From Purpureocillium takamizusanense (lineage: Eukaryota; Ascomycota; Sordariomycetes; Hypocreales; Ophiocordycipitaceae), in NCBI RefSeq assembly GCF_022605165.1, contig NC_063073.1, positions 2,631,860 through 2,695,859 of the forward strand: a stretch of 64,000 nucleotides of DNA. The letters run 5' to 3'. Position numbers and translations under genes: made by a program. The notes under the pieces were generated by a model, which saw only the letters and a list, made by a program, of their open reading frames with translations, searched no databases and was not told the origin of the DNA. Of the stretch, positions 35,841-49,337 are shown piece by piece (the first letter of the stretch is position 1; every line of letters starts with the position of its first letter).

Positions 35841-37916
35841 CTAGAGCAAGTGCACTTGGCGTGGGAGAGCATCGATAGTTGTCAGTCTGAGCCGGCAATC
35901 CGTGAGAGTGGTGAGAAGCCGTGATCTAGAAAGCTGTTCGGCGAAGGGCCTGATATACGCTACCAACGAGGTCTTCCAATCTTAGGCGATGTCAGGTCTG
36001 GGTGCTCGGTGGGTAAGACGGAGTCAAATTTAGATTTCCGTAACCGGGGCTTCTCCTTATAACGGGTTCAAAGCCTGCATTCGTATAAATTGAAGGATCA
36101 TCAATCACGTCGACGTCGCGTGAGGGCTCTTCCGACTGGACAGTTCTGGCTGTAGAGACGCAGGATTAAGGGGCCCGCAGCCTTTAGCCTGTAGGAGAGT
36201 ACGCAGGTGGAAATAGTTTATAAGTTAGTCTCTATTGATGCTTGTTTGTGGCCCCCCGTTCTTGCCCAGTCGAGTGGCTGGCCGGGTTGCATGTCCCACC
36301 TCTCAGCCTTGGGGACGGCGTGGCGGCGGCTGGAGCCGATGTGGGACTGGAGCATATTTCTTCTCGACGGGCTTGACTAGTCGGATTGGGGTCGTTGAAC
36401 TGCCACGGTATGGAATCTTGACTGAGCATGTCCGCATGCAGCAAGCCCATGGAGATCCTCGCCTGCGCTGTCATAACCATCGGTCTGGTCAATGCAAGGT
36501 CCCCCTGAAAGATGGGCAACTCAGGTCACCGACAGCGAGCAATGTGCACGGCACTTCTGAGTTAAACGTGCTGAATGTGTCTTCATGCTCATCGAGCTTG
36601 TGACAACTATATGCTGCAGTCACTCTTCGAGTTGCACGTGACGAATCGTCAACCCGCCGCCGTGATGGTATCGAGGTTTTGTGGTCAGCTTGACCAAGGT
36701 TTCGTGTCAATTCATGTCCATACAACGTTATTGGATTTAGCAGAAGCCCAGGGTTGCCAGTATGTGAAAAACCGTCCTTTTGCTTCGCGTCGTCGATGCA
36801 GCGTGATGAGTGGGGACATTGATACAAAAGCATGAAGATGAGGAATCAAAATGCTCAAAGCAAGCTAAATTCTTACCACGCAGGGGTACCCTAGTCCGCA
36901 TGAGCACACGACAAGAGCGGCACCACTGTTGCCCGCAGAATCAACAACAACAACTCGCACCCCTGTCGCTGGACTGATGGGGCCAACCAACTCTTCGTGC
37001 ATCAGTATGTCAGTCACTCACAGAACCTCGGGGCAAGAAGGCAAGTGCATTATTATATTAAGAAGCCGCGTGGTTCCTGCAATTATGCTCAAATTTTCTT
37101 TCTTACCTATGATTGGAGTACAGATTCCCTTTCTCCGGCTGTATAGAAAACCTTCGTTGACCCGTTTCGTTCCCACCTCCCCATGACATTTTTTGGACAA
37201 GTTCAGTATCGCAATTGTGATGGAAAATGCTTGCTGGCATGAAGAGGAAAGCCACAGACAGAGACCTTGTCCTACCACAACTCGGCCATAGCTCCGCTAA
37301 AGACATTTAGCAAATCCTGCCGACCATTACTCGGAGACGCCTTATAGCTCATTAGGGAGAGCATGCTGCGAAAGCCACTTGGGAAGCACCTGATTCTACT
37401 CGCGTTAAAGGACACATAGCTACTGGGCAGATTGGCAGTATTTATTTTGTTCGGCACTGCTTACTCGGGGCTACATGTGTGTCACAATTGCGACTGTCCG
37501 CTTATATACATCCCTAATACTCCGTGAGGTTCTTCGTCTTTGGTCCCTGCTCCCTAAAGACACAACGCAGTCATCACGTATGGGCACCTCCAAACGCTAC
37601 GAGGGATAGGCGCACTACGAAGGTATCGACGTAGGCCATCGACACTTTCGCGACTCAAGTCATTGAGGTAACCCCTCGCCTGCTTCATCATTTGGGAGTC
37701 TCTGGAATCACTATCCCTGCCACACGACACTAACACCTTGATGGCGTCGGCCGTTGGACACCCAAATTAATAGTTTATCTCGCGTGCTATGATACTGCAT
37801 CTGAGCAAACTTGATGTTCTTGCCTATGTGTTGGTATTATGGAACTGAGGCATCAATGCCATTCCATGCTACAGTCCAGCCGGACCTCCGTTCGCCATGC
37901 CCAAAGGTGTCCCAGG
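35841..37916. other. 2-kb region without a recognisable gene
   Basis: Upstream of the channel gene and downstream of the EthD gene. Short open frames only, none with recognisable protein features. Confidence 0.5.
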
Positions 37917-38312
37917 TCAACTACCAAAGATCTTCTTCTCCTTCAGGGTAGTCCTATGATGTCCCCGAGACTTCCCCTGCAGGATTTCCGGCTGAGAGGT
38001 CGTGAAGTTAGGCAAGTCATTCCACACTTTCATACCTGTCGGCCCCGACGAAGCAGCCTTCCATTTTGCCATGGATTCGAACTTAAGCATTGCCTGTACC
38101 ATATAAGGTAGCCCAGGATCGAACTCTATGACTTCCCAACTCTCCAATCCCTCACTTCCCCAGGTCCTACGAGAATGTACCAGTCAGCACAAGGTAGGTC
38201 TAAGCCAAGACGCCACGTACTCTGATATAAGTGGCATGTGCTTTTCTGTGAAGTATTTAAGGTCGAACGCCCCATGGGCATACATGAGTGAGATGGTGGC
38301 GGACGGAGGCAT
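37917..38312 (-). CDS. EthD-domain protein (dimeric alpha/beta barrel)
   Basis: Exons 38312-38221 and 38166-37917 give 113 residues, the normal size. The chain opens with ATISLMY, then FDLKYFTEKHMPLISE with the conserved His, and after the splice TWGSEGLESWEVIEFDPG, PYMVQAMLKFES and LPNFTTSQPEILQGK, which is the full EthD-like pattern. These small ferredoxin-fold proteins form dimers. The family is named for a gene in ether degradation, and fungal relatives include decarboxylases, cyclases and dehydratases of polyketide routes. No polyketide synthase is nearby, so the role is open. The 54-nt intron has a GTACGT donor. The last 15 residues are unusually basic. Confidence 0.85.
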
Positions 38313-39864
38313 TTTGTGATGTGTGTGTCTTTGTTCTGGCAACAAAAGGACGCGATCCTTAGCTGCCCGTACGCGCAATAAATAGCAATCTGAGCATTAA
38401 TGACCAAATATTTCGTAATCAAGGCGGCTCTGGCACAAACTTGCTTGGGGCACTTGCCCCGCAGCCGTTGACGACATTGTGCGCAGATCGGTGTCCCATA
38501 ACAAGTCTTTCACGGATGGTGCCCTGACAGGCTTTCGCCAAGACTGAGCGGGCCTGCCTTGACAGTATTATACGCCCGCTACTAAGGGACGATAATAGGG
38601 CTGTTTAATTAATCGGCAAATGTGCTTCCGCCGAGAGTGTAGCTAGTTGAAGGTGAATGATTGCTCGCAAGTTTCGTCGCCTTTGCCTGAGCGCTGGCTT
38701 ACACACAGAGCCGCCAATGACGTCAGTCACGAGCCCATCGCGGACCCGCGACCAGGTTTTTTGGCAGAGCGCCAAGGATATTGAATACGTACCGGATCTT
38801 ATTGCCGACTAGGTGCGTCATTCTTTGACGTATGCAGACGGTTAGGGTCAATGGCATTATTTCCATTGATGTAAAATGTGCCCGGCGCATGCTCATCGAC
38901 GGACCAGACACTGTCTGCGTTTTGCACTACAAGTCGGGCCTTGGCGGCGACTCGTTTGTTGCTCGCAGTAGACAAAAGAACGAATTTTGTGCTTTTTCCC
39001 ACTGCCATCGCAAGTCTCATTCATTTTGCACAAGCTAGTATGCCGTGTTTCTAGATGACATTGGAATGAACTGCGAGCTTCCATTACCGATTGCCCACAC
39101 GAGGTAGTTCGCATATATACCAGCCACCTACTACCAAAAACTCCATTAGTGCTGTCGCCTCGACATTGTAGGCAAGGCGAGGATGTAGAAGCGCTGTTTC
39201 TGCCGTCGCATTTTCCCCAATGATTGATCAGGAGATGATTTACTGCGAACTGACTGATTACCGGCTTCTCGCCGCTGCCCATGACCCTAGCAGCGTCTCT
39301 TCACGATCAACATGCCTTAAGTATGACTAATATTCGGAAATCGAAAATGGCTGAGCACTGGGAACGCTCACGATATGTCGATATACTGAAGACTAGTTGC
39401 ACCCCCGCTTTGGGCCTTGATGCTGTCACTTGAGGAGCCGCCCGTGAGATTCCCCGCCAGCCAGTCGGGCACCGTCCGAACCTGGCCATGAGTCATATAC
39501 CACACTTTGACAAAGTACCTTCTGTGGACCAATCTCGAAAAGGCTGCAAGCCGAGACACAGCATCGTGAGTCAATCATTGTTGCCACCTGTACGTACGGA
39601 GGACGTTGGTTGAAGCCCAGAAACCGCCTTTAATGTCTGTTTCTTCTATTGTTGGGTTGTACTAAAAGGCCATCGCAGCTAGAGCTGTACCAGTAGTAAG
39701 CCCGTTTTATTCCATCTGGCTTACCGAGCTATCTCTCTGACTGAAATCGAAGTTTTGTCAACTTCTAGAGAGCATTCAAGCTGCACGATTCGCCCTTTGT
39801 TTCAGAACTTTGCTCAAATCGGAGGTGCTCGAATCACCCTTCCGCAGTGGACAACACACCCAGC
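38313..39864. other. 1.5-kb region without a recognisable gene
   Basis: Divergent gap between the EthD and GNAT genes. Frames around 38800-39020 and 39307-39574 on the minus strand look protein-like in places but could not be joined into a supported gene. Confidence 0.45.
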
Positions 39865-40371
39865 ATGAGCATTCCAACCAGAAACTCAAGTCTCACATTC
39901 CGCGAAGTCAATGAGGAAAACTGGCGCGCGGTAGCAAACCTGACTCCTAAAGACGGTCAGACAGGCAACCTTGCCCCCAATGTTTGGTCTCTCTGCGAAG
40001 CCCATTACTCTGAAGACGCCTGGGTGCGAGCCATCTATGCTGACGAGACACTTGTTGGAATGCTCATGATGGCGATATGGGATCCGGATGAGGCCTACTA
40101 CATTTGGCGATTCATGATTGACGGCCGATATCAGGGTCTGGGATTCGGTCGGCGAGGAGTAGAACACGCAGTCGCTCATATACGCCAGCACAACCCGTGG
40201 GCAAAGAAGCTGGGGGTAATGTCTACGCCGCCGGAGGGGAAACATGTTGAAAATTCGTCGAAGAATGTGAACCCCGAAGATTCTCCCTACAAGTTCTATC
40301 AGAAGCTTGGGTTCGTGGAAGTGGCACCACCGGATGAGGACGGAGAGATCATGATGAGTATAGACTTATAG
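39865..40371 (+). CDS. GNAT-family N-acetyltransferase
   Basis: A single exon encodes 168 residues starting at the ATG of MSIPTRNSSL; a GTG 18 bp upstream is in frame but not needed. The GNAT fold is visible: strand and helix at LTFREVNEENWRAV, the central beta-hairpin TLVGMLMMAIW, YYIWRFMIDGRYQGLGFGRRGVEHAV containing the acetyl-CoA loop Q-x-L-G-x-G, and the C-terminal YKFYQKLGFVEV that supplies the catalytic Tyr region. It resembles the diamine/spermidine acetyltransferase group (BltD/PaiA-like). The acceptor is probably a small amine, but this rests on family resemblance. Confidence 0.9.
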   Translation: MSIPTRNSSLTFREVNEENWRAVANLTPKDGQTGNLAPNVWSLCEAHYSEDAWVRAIYADETLVGMLMMAIWDPDEAYYIWRFMIDGRYQGLGFGRRGVEHAVAHIRQHNPWAKKLGVMSTPPEGKHVENSSKNVNPEDSPYKFYQKLGFVEVAPPDEDGEIMMSIDL

Positions 40372-40945
40372 ATGAGTGTTTTAAACTGGGGGACGCCGTT
40401 ACAGAAGGACAGCATCGATTACTCAATTGACATCATTGATGACTGATGCAGTCTACATGAGATAGCAGACAAGCATGGCGACTATCAGATTTTATAGACA
40501 GTTATATTGTTTTCGAGTTAGTAAATGATGTAAGGCGTCTTTAGCTAGGCCATGGCCACTGTCGCTAGCTACACGAAAGACTTGCTAGTATGGCAATCCT
40601 CGACCGTTAGCCATGTGAAAACTGATGAGTGCGGAAGTGGGGCTACATATACTCTTCGGCTTTCCGGCCGTTAAGGTTCGGCCTAATAAAGTGCCACCAC
40701 CCTCGGGGAAAAGCAAATAATTCGAAGTCACAAGTACATACGTGCCCATCATGCCATTGCGAGGGTGTGGCTGAGTCGTGGAGACGCGTGTGTGGTGGAC
40801 CAGATAAGCACGGCTAAATAATACGCCGCGCTGGACACAAACAACTCTCGTGACTTCGACAACATTACATCGCCTTGCGCTGCACCCTGCTCATGCAACT
40901 GTCGAAATCGGGTTTCGCTGTAGCCATATACTGTGACTTGCCATC
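40372..40945. other. Intergenic region without a recognisable gene
   Basis: Upstream of the second Zn2Cys6 regulator. Nothing I can name. Confidence 0.5.
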
Positions 40946-42621
40946 ATGGTCGGTATTCCAGGCAGGTCCAAGGGCTGCGCCACATGTCGGCGGAGGAAGA
41001 AAGGGGTACGTAAACACATGTTGTCCCAACACCAGCCGTTATTTACGACTGATCAAACCATTGAAAAGTGCGACCAAGCGATTCCCGTCTGTAGCCAGTG
41101 CAAAAAGTCGGGCCTTCGATGTGGCGGATACAGCAGAGACCTCACGTTTGTTCACTCTGCCGTGCAGTGCAGTGTTCTGAGCTCGAACAACGGCGATGGC
41201 TCAACACGTACTCCGCAGCGACCATGGCTCGCACGATACGCGAAACCGTCAACTGAGGCGAAGATCATCATACAAGACTCGTTGATCAGATCGGCCAGGG
41301 AACAACTGTACCTGGGGCACCTCTGGGACGTGATGCTTCCGAAGGGTCATCGTGCAGCAGTTGGAAGTGCACGGCAAGGCGATACGGGTTGGGGTACCCT
41401 CATATCCAGTCTGTACGACAAAGAGCCGAGCCTTCGATATGTTGTCGTTGCGACAGCCATGGGCTGCCTCTCATTTTCGGGGACTGGCAGACGGGATATG
41501 TTGATCAAGTCACTCGAATCGTACACCGCAGCCGTGCGGGAAATTGGGAAAGAATTAAAGGGGCAGGCAGCGTATGAAAGGGACGGACTAGTCGTTGCAT
41601 CTGCTCTCATGGCTTCGTTTGAGGTAATTGTTACCGACGTCGTTTCAGATATGTAGCTGCTGACCTGGCCACTAGCTTGTCTTTGTCGTCAACGACGAAC
41701 CTACGGCCCTGGCATGGGCTGGCCACAGCGAAGGACAATTGGCAATGTTTCTCGCAAGGGGTCCAGAAGCTTTCACCAATGGTGTTGCTCACCAACTCTT
41801 CGTCGACAGCCGCATCAACATGGTACGTTTGGTGTAACTTTCCTCACATCACGAGTAACATCAACCTTATTGAACCTATCCAGGCCATGCTAGCCATTGG
41901 AAAACGACAGTCATCGCCGCTGAATGACATGAAGTGGAAGACAATTCCCTGGAGGACTCAGAAGAAGTCTTTGAAAGATAGCCTCATGGATATAATCCTT
42001 GATATCCCGCAGCTATTGGAGCAATTGACGATATTGCAGGCCTGTTCATGTCCCGTCGGAGGCAAGGTTCAGCGGAGTCAATTGCTTAACGCCTGTGAAG
42101 GGGTTGAGTCCGCATTGGCTCGGTGGGCCTCACGTTTCGGCACACAGATTCTGAAATTCGACTACACCGTCACTGGCCTGCCTTTACCCACCCCTTGCGA
42201 CGGTAGCGAGTTCTCTCTGCTTCATTCATCGATTATATACTGGTTTACTGGCATGATGCTCTTTTCGGTCAAGAGTATTGCGTTGAATTTGACAACGCCT
42301 GATGGCATCGAGATGCTTCAGGTAAATGCCTTGGCAAGAAAGTGTGGAAGGGCCATTCCACTTCTTTTTGAGTCATCTGCGGGTCTATCGGAGAACATTT
42401 CGGGACTTATGGCACTTAGTGTCGCTATACGATACTTTGCGGTCACGGAACTCCCTGGCCAGCAAAGTGAAGAGGCTCGGGGGCTTGAAAGTCTGCTTAC
42501 AAAGACACTTGCCGGAACAAGCGTCCATAAGTTGCTCAAGAGAATTAACGGGGGAAGAGATGCGGTATTAGACAACGAGACCGAACAACCTCAGCATACA
42601 CGTATGCTTGGCTGGTTGTAA
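40946..42621 (+). CDS. Zn(II)2Cys6 transcription factor
   Basis: Exons 40946-41005, 41069-41623, 41676-41822 and 41884-42621 give 499 residues. The zinc cluster has Cys11, 14, 21, 28, 31 and 38 (C-x2-C-x6-C-x6-C-x2-C-x6-C) and is split by the first intron after CRRRKKG; removing the 63-nt intron restores a textbook cluster. The C-terminal 400 residues resemble the fungal-specific regulator domain (Fungal_trans_2 type: EQLYLGHLWDVMLPK, FELVFVVNDEPTALAWAGH, SLLHSSIIYWFTGMM). Its neighbours are an acetyltransferase and a peroxidase; no obvious target follows from context. Confidence 0.9.
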
Positions 42622-45295
42622 TAATTCGCAGAGGAACTTGTACTCCCTCAAGCAAGCATTTGCAGGCAGATAGTCGTCCCGCCCGCAAAGGAATAAACCA
42701 ATCTGTGCATTCTGCCGGTCACTCGTTACTCCTCACCGTCGCTGCGTGAACCCGCGTGGGTGAATAACGAGCGCTGGTAGCATCACGGTCCCTTTATGTA
42801 GGGTTATTTCGGACGCGTTGGGGGGCACTGCGGCTGGGGGGCGGTGACACACACGTGGTGCCATCGAGGCATATGTTGTGGCACATGTTCATGTCGGCGC
42901 CATGCAGGCCAGGCCAGGGTGTTGGGGTGTAGTGTCGCGTCCAGTCGTCAAGCGCTGGCAACAAGCTCGCGCGCCCACAGTTGCCCCCGCGCCGTGCCAC
43001 TGGATTTGGCACCCCGCATCAGCCTGTCATGCCCCCTACCACGCCCGACCCCACGAGCTCGCAGGCTCCGCTGCCAGTCCCTGCAGGCATCGGCTCCACT
43101 GGCCATGCCGGCAATCAGCAGTTGTCCCAAGCTTGCCCAGGACCAAGGAAACCAGTAGGACCTGGTGGCGTACTGGCGCTCACAATCGCTCCACGTGGGG
43201 AAACTGATTTACAAAGGACGATCAGCTAAGTCATGCAGTACAATTAGTCTCACGAGCAATTATGGACACGCACTCGATTTCCTCGCTTAAAACATATCTC
43301 CTCCATTGCCCGCGCGGTGATCTGGGGCCTGTGCGGGTATTGATGAGACCTATCACCATATTGAACAAGAAAGTACATGTTGGTACATCAAGGACTGTTG
43401 TGGTACGTATTGCATCGTACCAGCCTTCCTCTCCCAAAGCCAGACTCCCCGCTAATTGATGCTATTGAAGTACCCGTCCTTGTTTTCGATATCTACGCTC
43501 AGCGGCATGCACATTGCGACTAACATGCCGCCGACCAGATCTCTATCTTGGTCGGGCCGCAGCGCCACGATGCACTCAGTTCTGGTTCACACATTGGGGC
43601 TTCGCGACCTCCAGATGCAAACAAGCTCTTGAGCGAGTGAAAGTCATAAGCGCTGTGAAATGAGCTACTGGCGTCCTTGCGTTTAAAAACCGTATGCGAA
43701 GTAGCATGGGCAACTCTAGCATGGGCAACTCTATTGGTGAGCGAGGGCTCCACGGAGACGGGCCGGGCGAGAACATGGCTGGCTGCTTCTCACGCTTCAT
43801 CGGTGCAGGGTCATCTCCAAGAGCTGTCCACGAGTCCATCGACTTTATATGTAGAGCCCAAACGGTCAGTAGAGCGGGCGGGGGAAATTGGTGCCAGTCA
43901 ACGCTTACGGCCTCAACGGCATTCAATTGATGCTGCAATAGATTTACACAACAGAAACATCAGTATATATATGTACCTCACAACGGCGGAGCATGATTGC
44001 GCGCCCGCCCGACATTCGTTAATAAAGTCGCTTTAATGCCGACGGTCTCCTAGGCAAGGCGACCGTACGTGAGAATGTCGATCCTAAAAGACACCGGGTC
44101 GAGGCGAACAAGGTATTCTCAATGCTATCGCCGATTCCGACGCCTAAATGGTACCAAAGCTTCCATCTTATGCTGGCCTCGTATGGCGCGATGCACGTCC
44201 AAAAGCATAAATGAGTCGCTTTCTCGTCGGCATCGTCTCCGACCCGGTGTCTCATATGGTCCTGCCGCAGCCAATAGTAGTGCAGTAGCCCGGCCCCCTC
44301 CGTCTAGGAGCCTAGGATGAAGGCTTCGTGATGAGATGAGGCCTGACTGGACCTGGGTTCCTGGGACACCTTCGCGGCTCCCGGGTTGCTAATATTGGAT
44401 CCTCGGGTGCTACTACTCGATACGATTTAAAACCACCAAGGTTAGGCTCCCCTCACGTAAGGAGCCATCTGATTCATTCCATTACCCATTGCGAGCTCTG
44501 GCCGTAAGAATGCGGGGTTGCGACGTCTCCGTAGCACTGCTATCAATTATAAAACACGAGAAAGGGTCAGAGATGCTTGTACCAGCTGGTTTCAGCTTTT
44601 GTGTAGTATACATACGAGCAGGCGAATGGTCGCAATGCCATTGCTAAGCGGTGCTGCGCCTCGATGGTACGAACAAAGCCCCTTTGCTAATACTACCATC
44701 TTTACACGTCCGAGTGTATTAGCGGCGCAGCGAGGGCTCAAGATCCAGATAAACGTTTGCGCATACCACCTTGGCGCAGTTCTCACGGTGGTTTTGCTTT
44801 TAGAGCGTGTGTAGGGTCCCCCACCACTTGTGGGACTGACTCAGGATTGTTGCAGCCAGCGCATTGGCCTTTGCCCTCTGTAAAAACTCACGAACTACCT
44901 GCTCAGATCTCCTGAAGCTGCGCATTATAGGGTACAATTCTTGCCGCATGCGGCCCGAGCCCGTCGATCGGCTCGCGGTCGGGTTCCGAGAGAGGGGCGC
45001 TCAATAGGCTTCATCGCCCTGGTTCGCGGGGTTCACCTGAGGCGGCGACTTGGAGGATGAATACGGGATGGACATGCACGTCTCGGAAACGGTCATCCCG
45101 CTCAATTGCGGTATTACCTCTGGTTTGACGCATTTACCTCGCTGAAGCCAGGTGAGCAGGTTCGAATGACTTATCATCCTAGTTGTAACTCAGAGGTATA
45201 AAAGGGAACAGTCGTGATGATCAACCTGGTCATAAAACGCAAAAACCACGGAACAGACCTTGTTATTATCGTGTCACTCTTTTACTACCTCCAAC
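42622..45295. other. 2.7-kb region without a recognisable gene
   Basis: Short frames on both strands, none recognisable. It contains a perfect 15-bp tandem duplication at 43703-43732. Confidence 0.5.
43703..43732. repeat. Perfect 15-bp tandem duplication
   Basis: The unit AGCATGGGCAACTCT occurs twice in a row (43703-43717, 43718-43732). It is not inside a supported gene; probably replication slippage. Confidence 0.85.
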
Positions 45296-46562
45296 ATGAA
45301 GTTGATCTTTTACTGTATACTCACTGGCGCTGCTTACGCCTTCCCTGGCATGCGGGACTTGCAGGCTAAAATACTCCAACGCCAATCTGCAAACGAGGAA
45401 CTTGTTGGCGACCTCACCATACTTGCAGACTCTGACCTCACCTCCACAGGCCGGTTAGTTAAGGGGATCCTGACTGGGTCCGACAACCCGCAGGAGCTGA
45501 CGGCAGTATACTCTGCCGTTCCAGACAAGGATTCACCCGAGTGCAAGGCGGACACATGCTGTATATGGAAGCATATTGCTGACGACATGGCCTCGAAGAT
45601 GAAAGGCACAGCGGGACGTTGCAACGGCCTGGCACGGCAGGCAGTGAGAATGGGATTCCATGACGCGGCAACCTGGTCTAAAGGAACCGGAGAAGGTGGA
45701 GGGTCTGACGGGTCATTGATACTGGCACGCGAATGCTGGGATCGTGACATCAACAAGGGGATAGAGAGCGGGTGCCAGCAACTTCAGGAGTTGCACGAAA
45801 AATACAAGTCTCATGGTGTCAGCATGGCAGACATGATTCAGATGGCTGGTATGGCTAGCACCCTCACTGGTAAGTAAAGCATTTACTGACTGCTTAAAGC
45901 GAATGTGGCGACGGTGACTTGCCCTCTCGGGCCTCGCGTCCGCTCCTTTGTTGGACGCAAAGACTCCTCCAACCAAGCACCAGATGGCTTGCTCCCGTCT
46001 CCATTCGATAGCGCCGACAGACTTATCGAGCTGTTCAGTAACAAGACCATTTCGGCGCGTGAGCTTGCCGCGCTTGTCGGCGCACATACGACCAGCCAGC
46101 AGTTTTTTGTGGACCCGAATCGCGCGGGCGACCCGCAGGACAGTACCCCAGGTGTTTGGGACGTGGAGTTTTATGGGCAGACCACGGATCCAAATGCACC
46201 GAAGAGAGTCTTCAAGTTTCAGAGTGATGTGAATTTGAGCAAGGATGAGAGAACCAAGGGGGCTTGGACAGCGTTCTCGGGCCCAACAGGACAGGCGCCC
46301 TGGAACTCGGTAGGTCAACTCATGCTAGTCTGGCTCAAACGTTGCTGGTGCTGACATTATAGTTTAGGCTTACGCACGCGCTTATATTCGTCTGAGCCTG
46401 CTTGGCGTGAGTAATATTAACAACCTCACCGAGTGCACAAAGGCGCTCCCATTGCCGGTTACATCCTTCACCTCGCCTGACAAAGAGAAGCTCGACGAGT
46501 TCGCAAATGGCGGACTGGCAAGCGCAGTGGAAAGCGTTTCGCAAGGTAACATTGTTGGCTAA
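45296..46562 (+). CDS. Secreted fungal haem peroxidase (class II-like, AA2 type)
   Basis: Exons 45296-45848, 45900-46309 and 46368-46562 give 385 residues. The ATG at 45296 starts a signal peptide (MKLIFYCILTGAAYA). The distal haem site is R118-x3-H122 in VRMGFHDAA, the segment GGSDGS binds the distal calcium, and the proximal haem ligand is His247 in LVGAH. The stretch CPLGPRVRSFVGRKD is diagnostic of this superfamily. The 51-nt first intron (donor GTATGG) replaces an apparent stop a few codons later. The enzyme should use hydrogen peroxide to oxidise phenolic or other reductants outside the cell. I did not see the acidic Mn-binding triad or surface Trp of true ligninases clearly enough to assign either. 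Confidence 0.88.
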
Positions 46563-46676
46563 TCGGCTCTTATAACGGGCCGTATTAGCTAGCTTCGGGT
46601 GTCTTTACGGTATTGCTTGCGGGTATCATGCAATGCTGAGTTAGGCCACAAGAATTGATTCTGGGGTGCTCTGCCT

Positions 46677-49337
46677 CTAGTTAAGCATCTCGCGATACCT
46701 ATCTAGGCTCATCCCAATGATGTTAATAAAGGGCCACTGGGAATTACTTTTGAAGAAATGTGCCCAAATCTTTAACACCGCCAGGCTCAAATTTGCCGGT
46801 TCGCGAAAGTCTTTCAACCTGGTCGGCTCGTCCTCGAAATCAACAACTTCGTATGCCTCCTCAATGATACATCGGACCCAATGCATTATCCGATTTTCGA
46901 TGTCTGGGAAGGGCATCAGCTCTCTTGTACACATACGTGTGGTCATGGGCGGGCATACCGCTCATGGGCTTTGTCGCCATCGTGTCGCCAAGTTTGGCAA
47001 GCCAATTGCTGAGCAATATGCCGCAATCAAGGCTGGCCAATGAATGCCTCACACTCCAGAAGAAGGCCTGGCTGCGTGCCACCCGGTCTACTCCTAGACG
47101 GACGGGGATGCTGAGCATATGTGTCGAGTAGAGCAGCGCTGCGACGATGCCGTCACCACGCTCGACACCCGGCGAAAGAGTAATCGCGCGAGCAATGAGC
47201 TCAGGGTCGCGCGTCTCGAGCCGCCGAAAAGGTCCCAAGTGGAGGTATATTCGCACGTATGCTAGTGCCAATAGGGAGCTTGACGTGAACGGAATAGGCC
47301 CGTTTTCATTATTCGGATCAAGACTGGATTCTGGGGCCTGTTGCCAACCGGTTGTCCACGAGCGGAGGCCACGTCTGCCTTTGTTAGAGGTTATGTAAGG
47401 GCACTGTGGTCGAAACAACTTACTCAAGTTTCTCCACCTCTTCGTGCGGTAGTGATGCGGTGCAGCTCGTCATAGGGAGGTTCAAGTCCCTCACGATGTG
47501 GATGCGCTGTAGTAGGCCGTGGAGAAGCACGTAATTCCCTAGCGGAGTTGGAATCGGGTCCAGAGGAGCTGAGCAATCCCTATTTTTCAACAATACAGAC
47601 AGCGCTTCTTGGAAGTACAGCTGTGGCTTCCGCACTTCTTTCCTAGCCGTCTGCCACTGTGTCGCAGTTAAGGCTTTCCACTCTTTAGTAGAACACGGTA
47701 GTCGTAGGTTGACCTCGTTGCTCCGGAGGACAGGATATACATTGTATGCGAGGCTGTGCGTATGCAGGAAGGAAAAGGCGATTAACTTGGACCTGCGGCA
47801 GGATTCTTGCTCTATCCAAGTTCGCCATTGTATGTCAGGAGAAGACTCGTTGCTGTTGTGACCAGGTGATGGTTCGTTGGCATCGTCGAGGCCAATATCT
47901 CGAAGCACATGGGTAAGCAGTTCCTGAAGAGTAAAAGCCTCCTGCACCAAGGCCACCTTGGGCTCCCATGTAGCGAAAGCCATGAGGGCAATAAGGGCCC
48001 GCACGTTTTCAACTGGGGACCAGCGCCGGGCATCGTCGAGATGTCCGCCTCGTTGGGCCTCAGCGGACCTGTTCAATGACATGAAAGACATTGTTCGATG
48101 ACCGAACCTGTCCACCACCTCCTTTGAAAGCTGCTCCATTAGTATCGACTTGCCCGCAAAGAACAGTCGTTCTGACATGTTGTGCTCAAAGGAATATTGG
48201 GCGCCAATGGCGGCGATCCCGAGTATCAGCTCCAATGAGTGGTCGAGAATGTGCCACGTCGGACAGTGAATGAATGGCATGTGCGAGTGAAATCCTTCGA
48301 AAAAAGACGTCATATATCGAGTGAGGGCATGCCGCGATGGCAGCTTGAAACCTGAGTCCAGGACGCCAGACATGAGTTCCAAGCGTGCCCCTAGCCTGGT
48401 ACGGTGCTCTTCTGTCACTTTGAATGGTTGCAACTCTGGCTCAATCGCCCGAGGGTCTTTTGTCAGATACAGTCAGTCAGTACCAAGCTCACTCATCCCG
48501 CGCAGCCACAATGGCAGCTCACTGTTCGCGTCTGTCGCGTAGTTGGTCAATCGATTGCCAGTTGGTGCTGTGGGCAACCAAGAGCTGAACGGTGTGCCAG
48601 GTTGCGTCCTCGGACCAGGCCGAACAGAAGCTGTGTCTGAACGCACATCGCCCAAGTCCGAATCTAGGGCCTCATCGACCCTCTCTGGGCCGTTGAAGTA
48701 GGGACTCCATTCGGCTGGCAAGCCTACTCCATCGAGAAAATTCGCAAATTCTCTGAAGTGGGGGTCGAATTGAATACCTCGCCGCTCGTTAGTATTGGTA
48801 GTAGAGAACCGAGTTTGGACTATGCCCTACCCCCATCAAATAACTGAGGAGATGCTACATCTCGGCCGTATGACACTGTATCAACGAGTCCATTGCTCTG
48901 CCCTTGGTCTTCCACTGGTGGCTCAATCACCGATTGCCGGCACTGCTGGCTCGACCATGCACTCAGGCTGGAGAGCGATGACGCCGCTGGGCGCGGACCC
49001 GGGAGACCCTGTGGGGATGGTGGTCCCGTCGCGGAGCAGCCGTGGTGTACAGCAACCCGCTCGTGTCTTGTGAGCAAGTCTCGCCGTGCGAAAGCAGCAC
49101 CGCACTGGCACACAAAAGGTTTCTCCTTGGTGTCTGTGTTGCGACAACCACTCAGTATCGTCTCCCTCTAGGTAACCAATGGGGAGACTCACGCGTGCGA
49201 ACATGGCGCTCGAGATGCTCGGTGCGCTTGAAAGTGCGCCCGCAATGGGGGCACATGCGCGTGTTTCCACCGCCATGTGCAGTGCGCCGACGCTTGCTGG
49301 GAGGCCTTGGCAAAAGCTCGTGATTCGTTTGCTCCAT
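46677..49337 (-). CDS. C2H2 zinc-finger transcription factor with fungal-specific domain
   Basis: Exons 49337-49193, 49133-48831, 48777-48484, 48435-47424, 47374-46959 and 46903-46677 give 798 residues. Two N-terminal fingers: the first has Cys29, Cys32, His45, His49; the second starts C-x-C at 57-59 with His72 and His78, its knuckle shortened by one residue. They are followed by an acidic/proline-rich linker, FDPHFREFANFL (about 155-166), and a large Fungal_trans domain with FHSHMPFIHCPTWH and the EQESCRR element. C2H2 plus this domain is common in regulators of carbon or secondary metabolism in filamentous fungi. A G-rich quadruplex-like run lies 119-141 bp upstream of the start. The final intron could also end 18 nt earlier. 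Confidence 0.88.

Noticed and set aside
45870..45899. 30-nt intron in the peroxidase
   Set aside because: Too short; an earlier GTATGG donor gives a 51-nt intron and a better match to the family sequence.
46922..46958. 37-nt final intron in the C2H2 regulator
   Set aside because: Too short; extending to the CCCAG acceptor gives 55 nt with a CTGAT branch site and keeps the frame.
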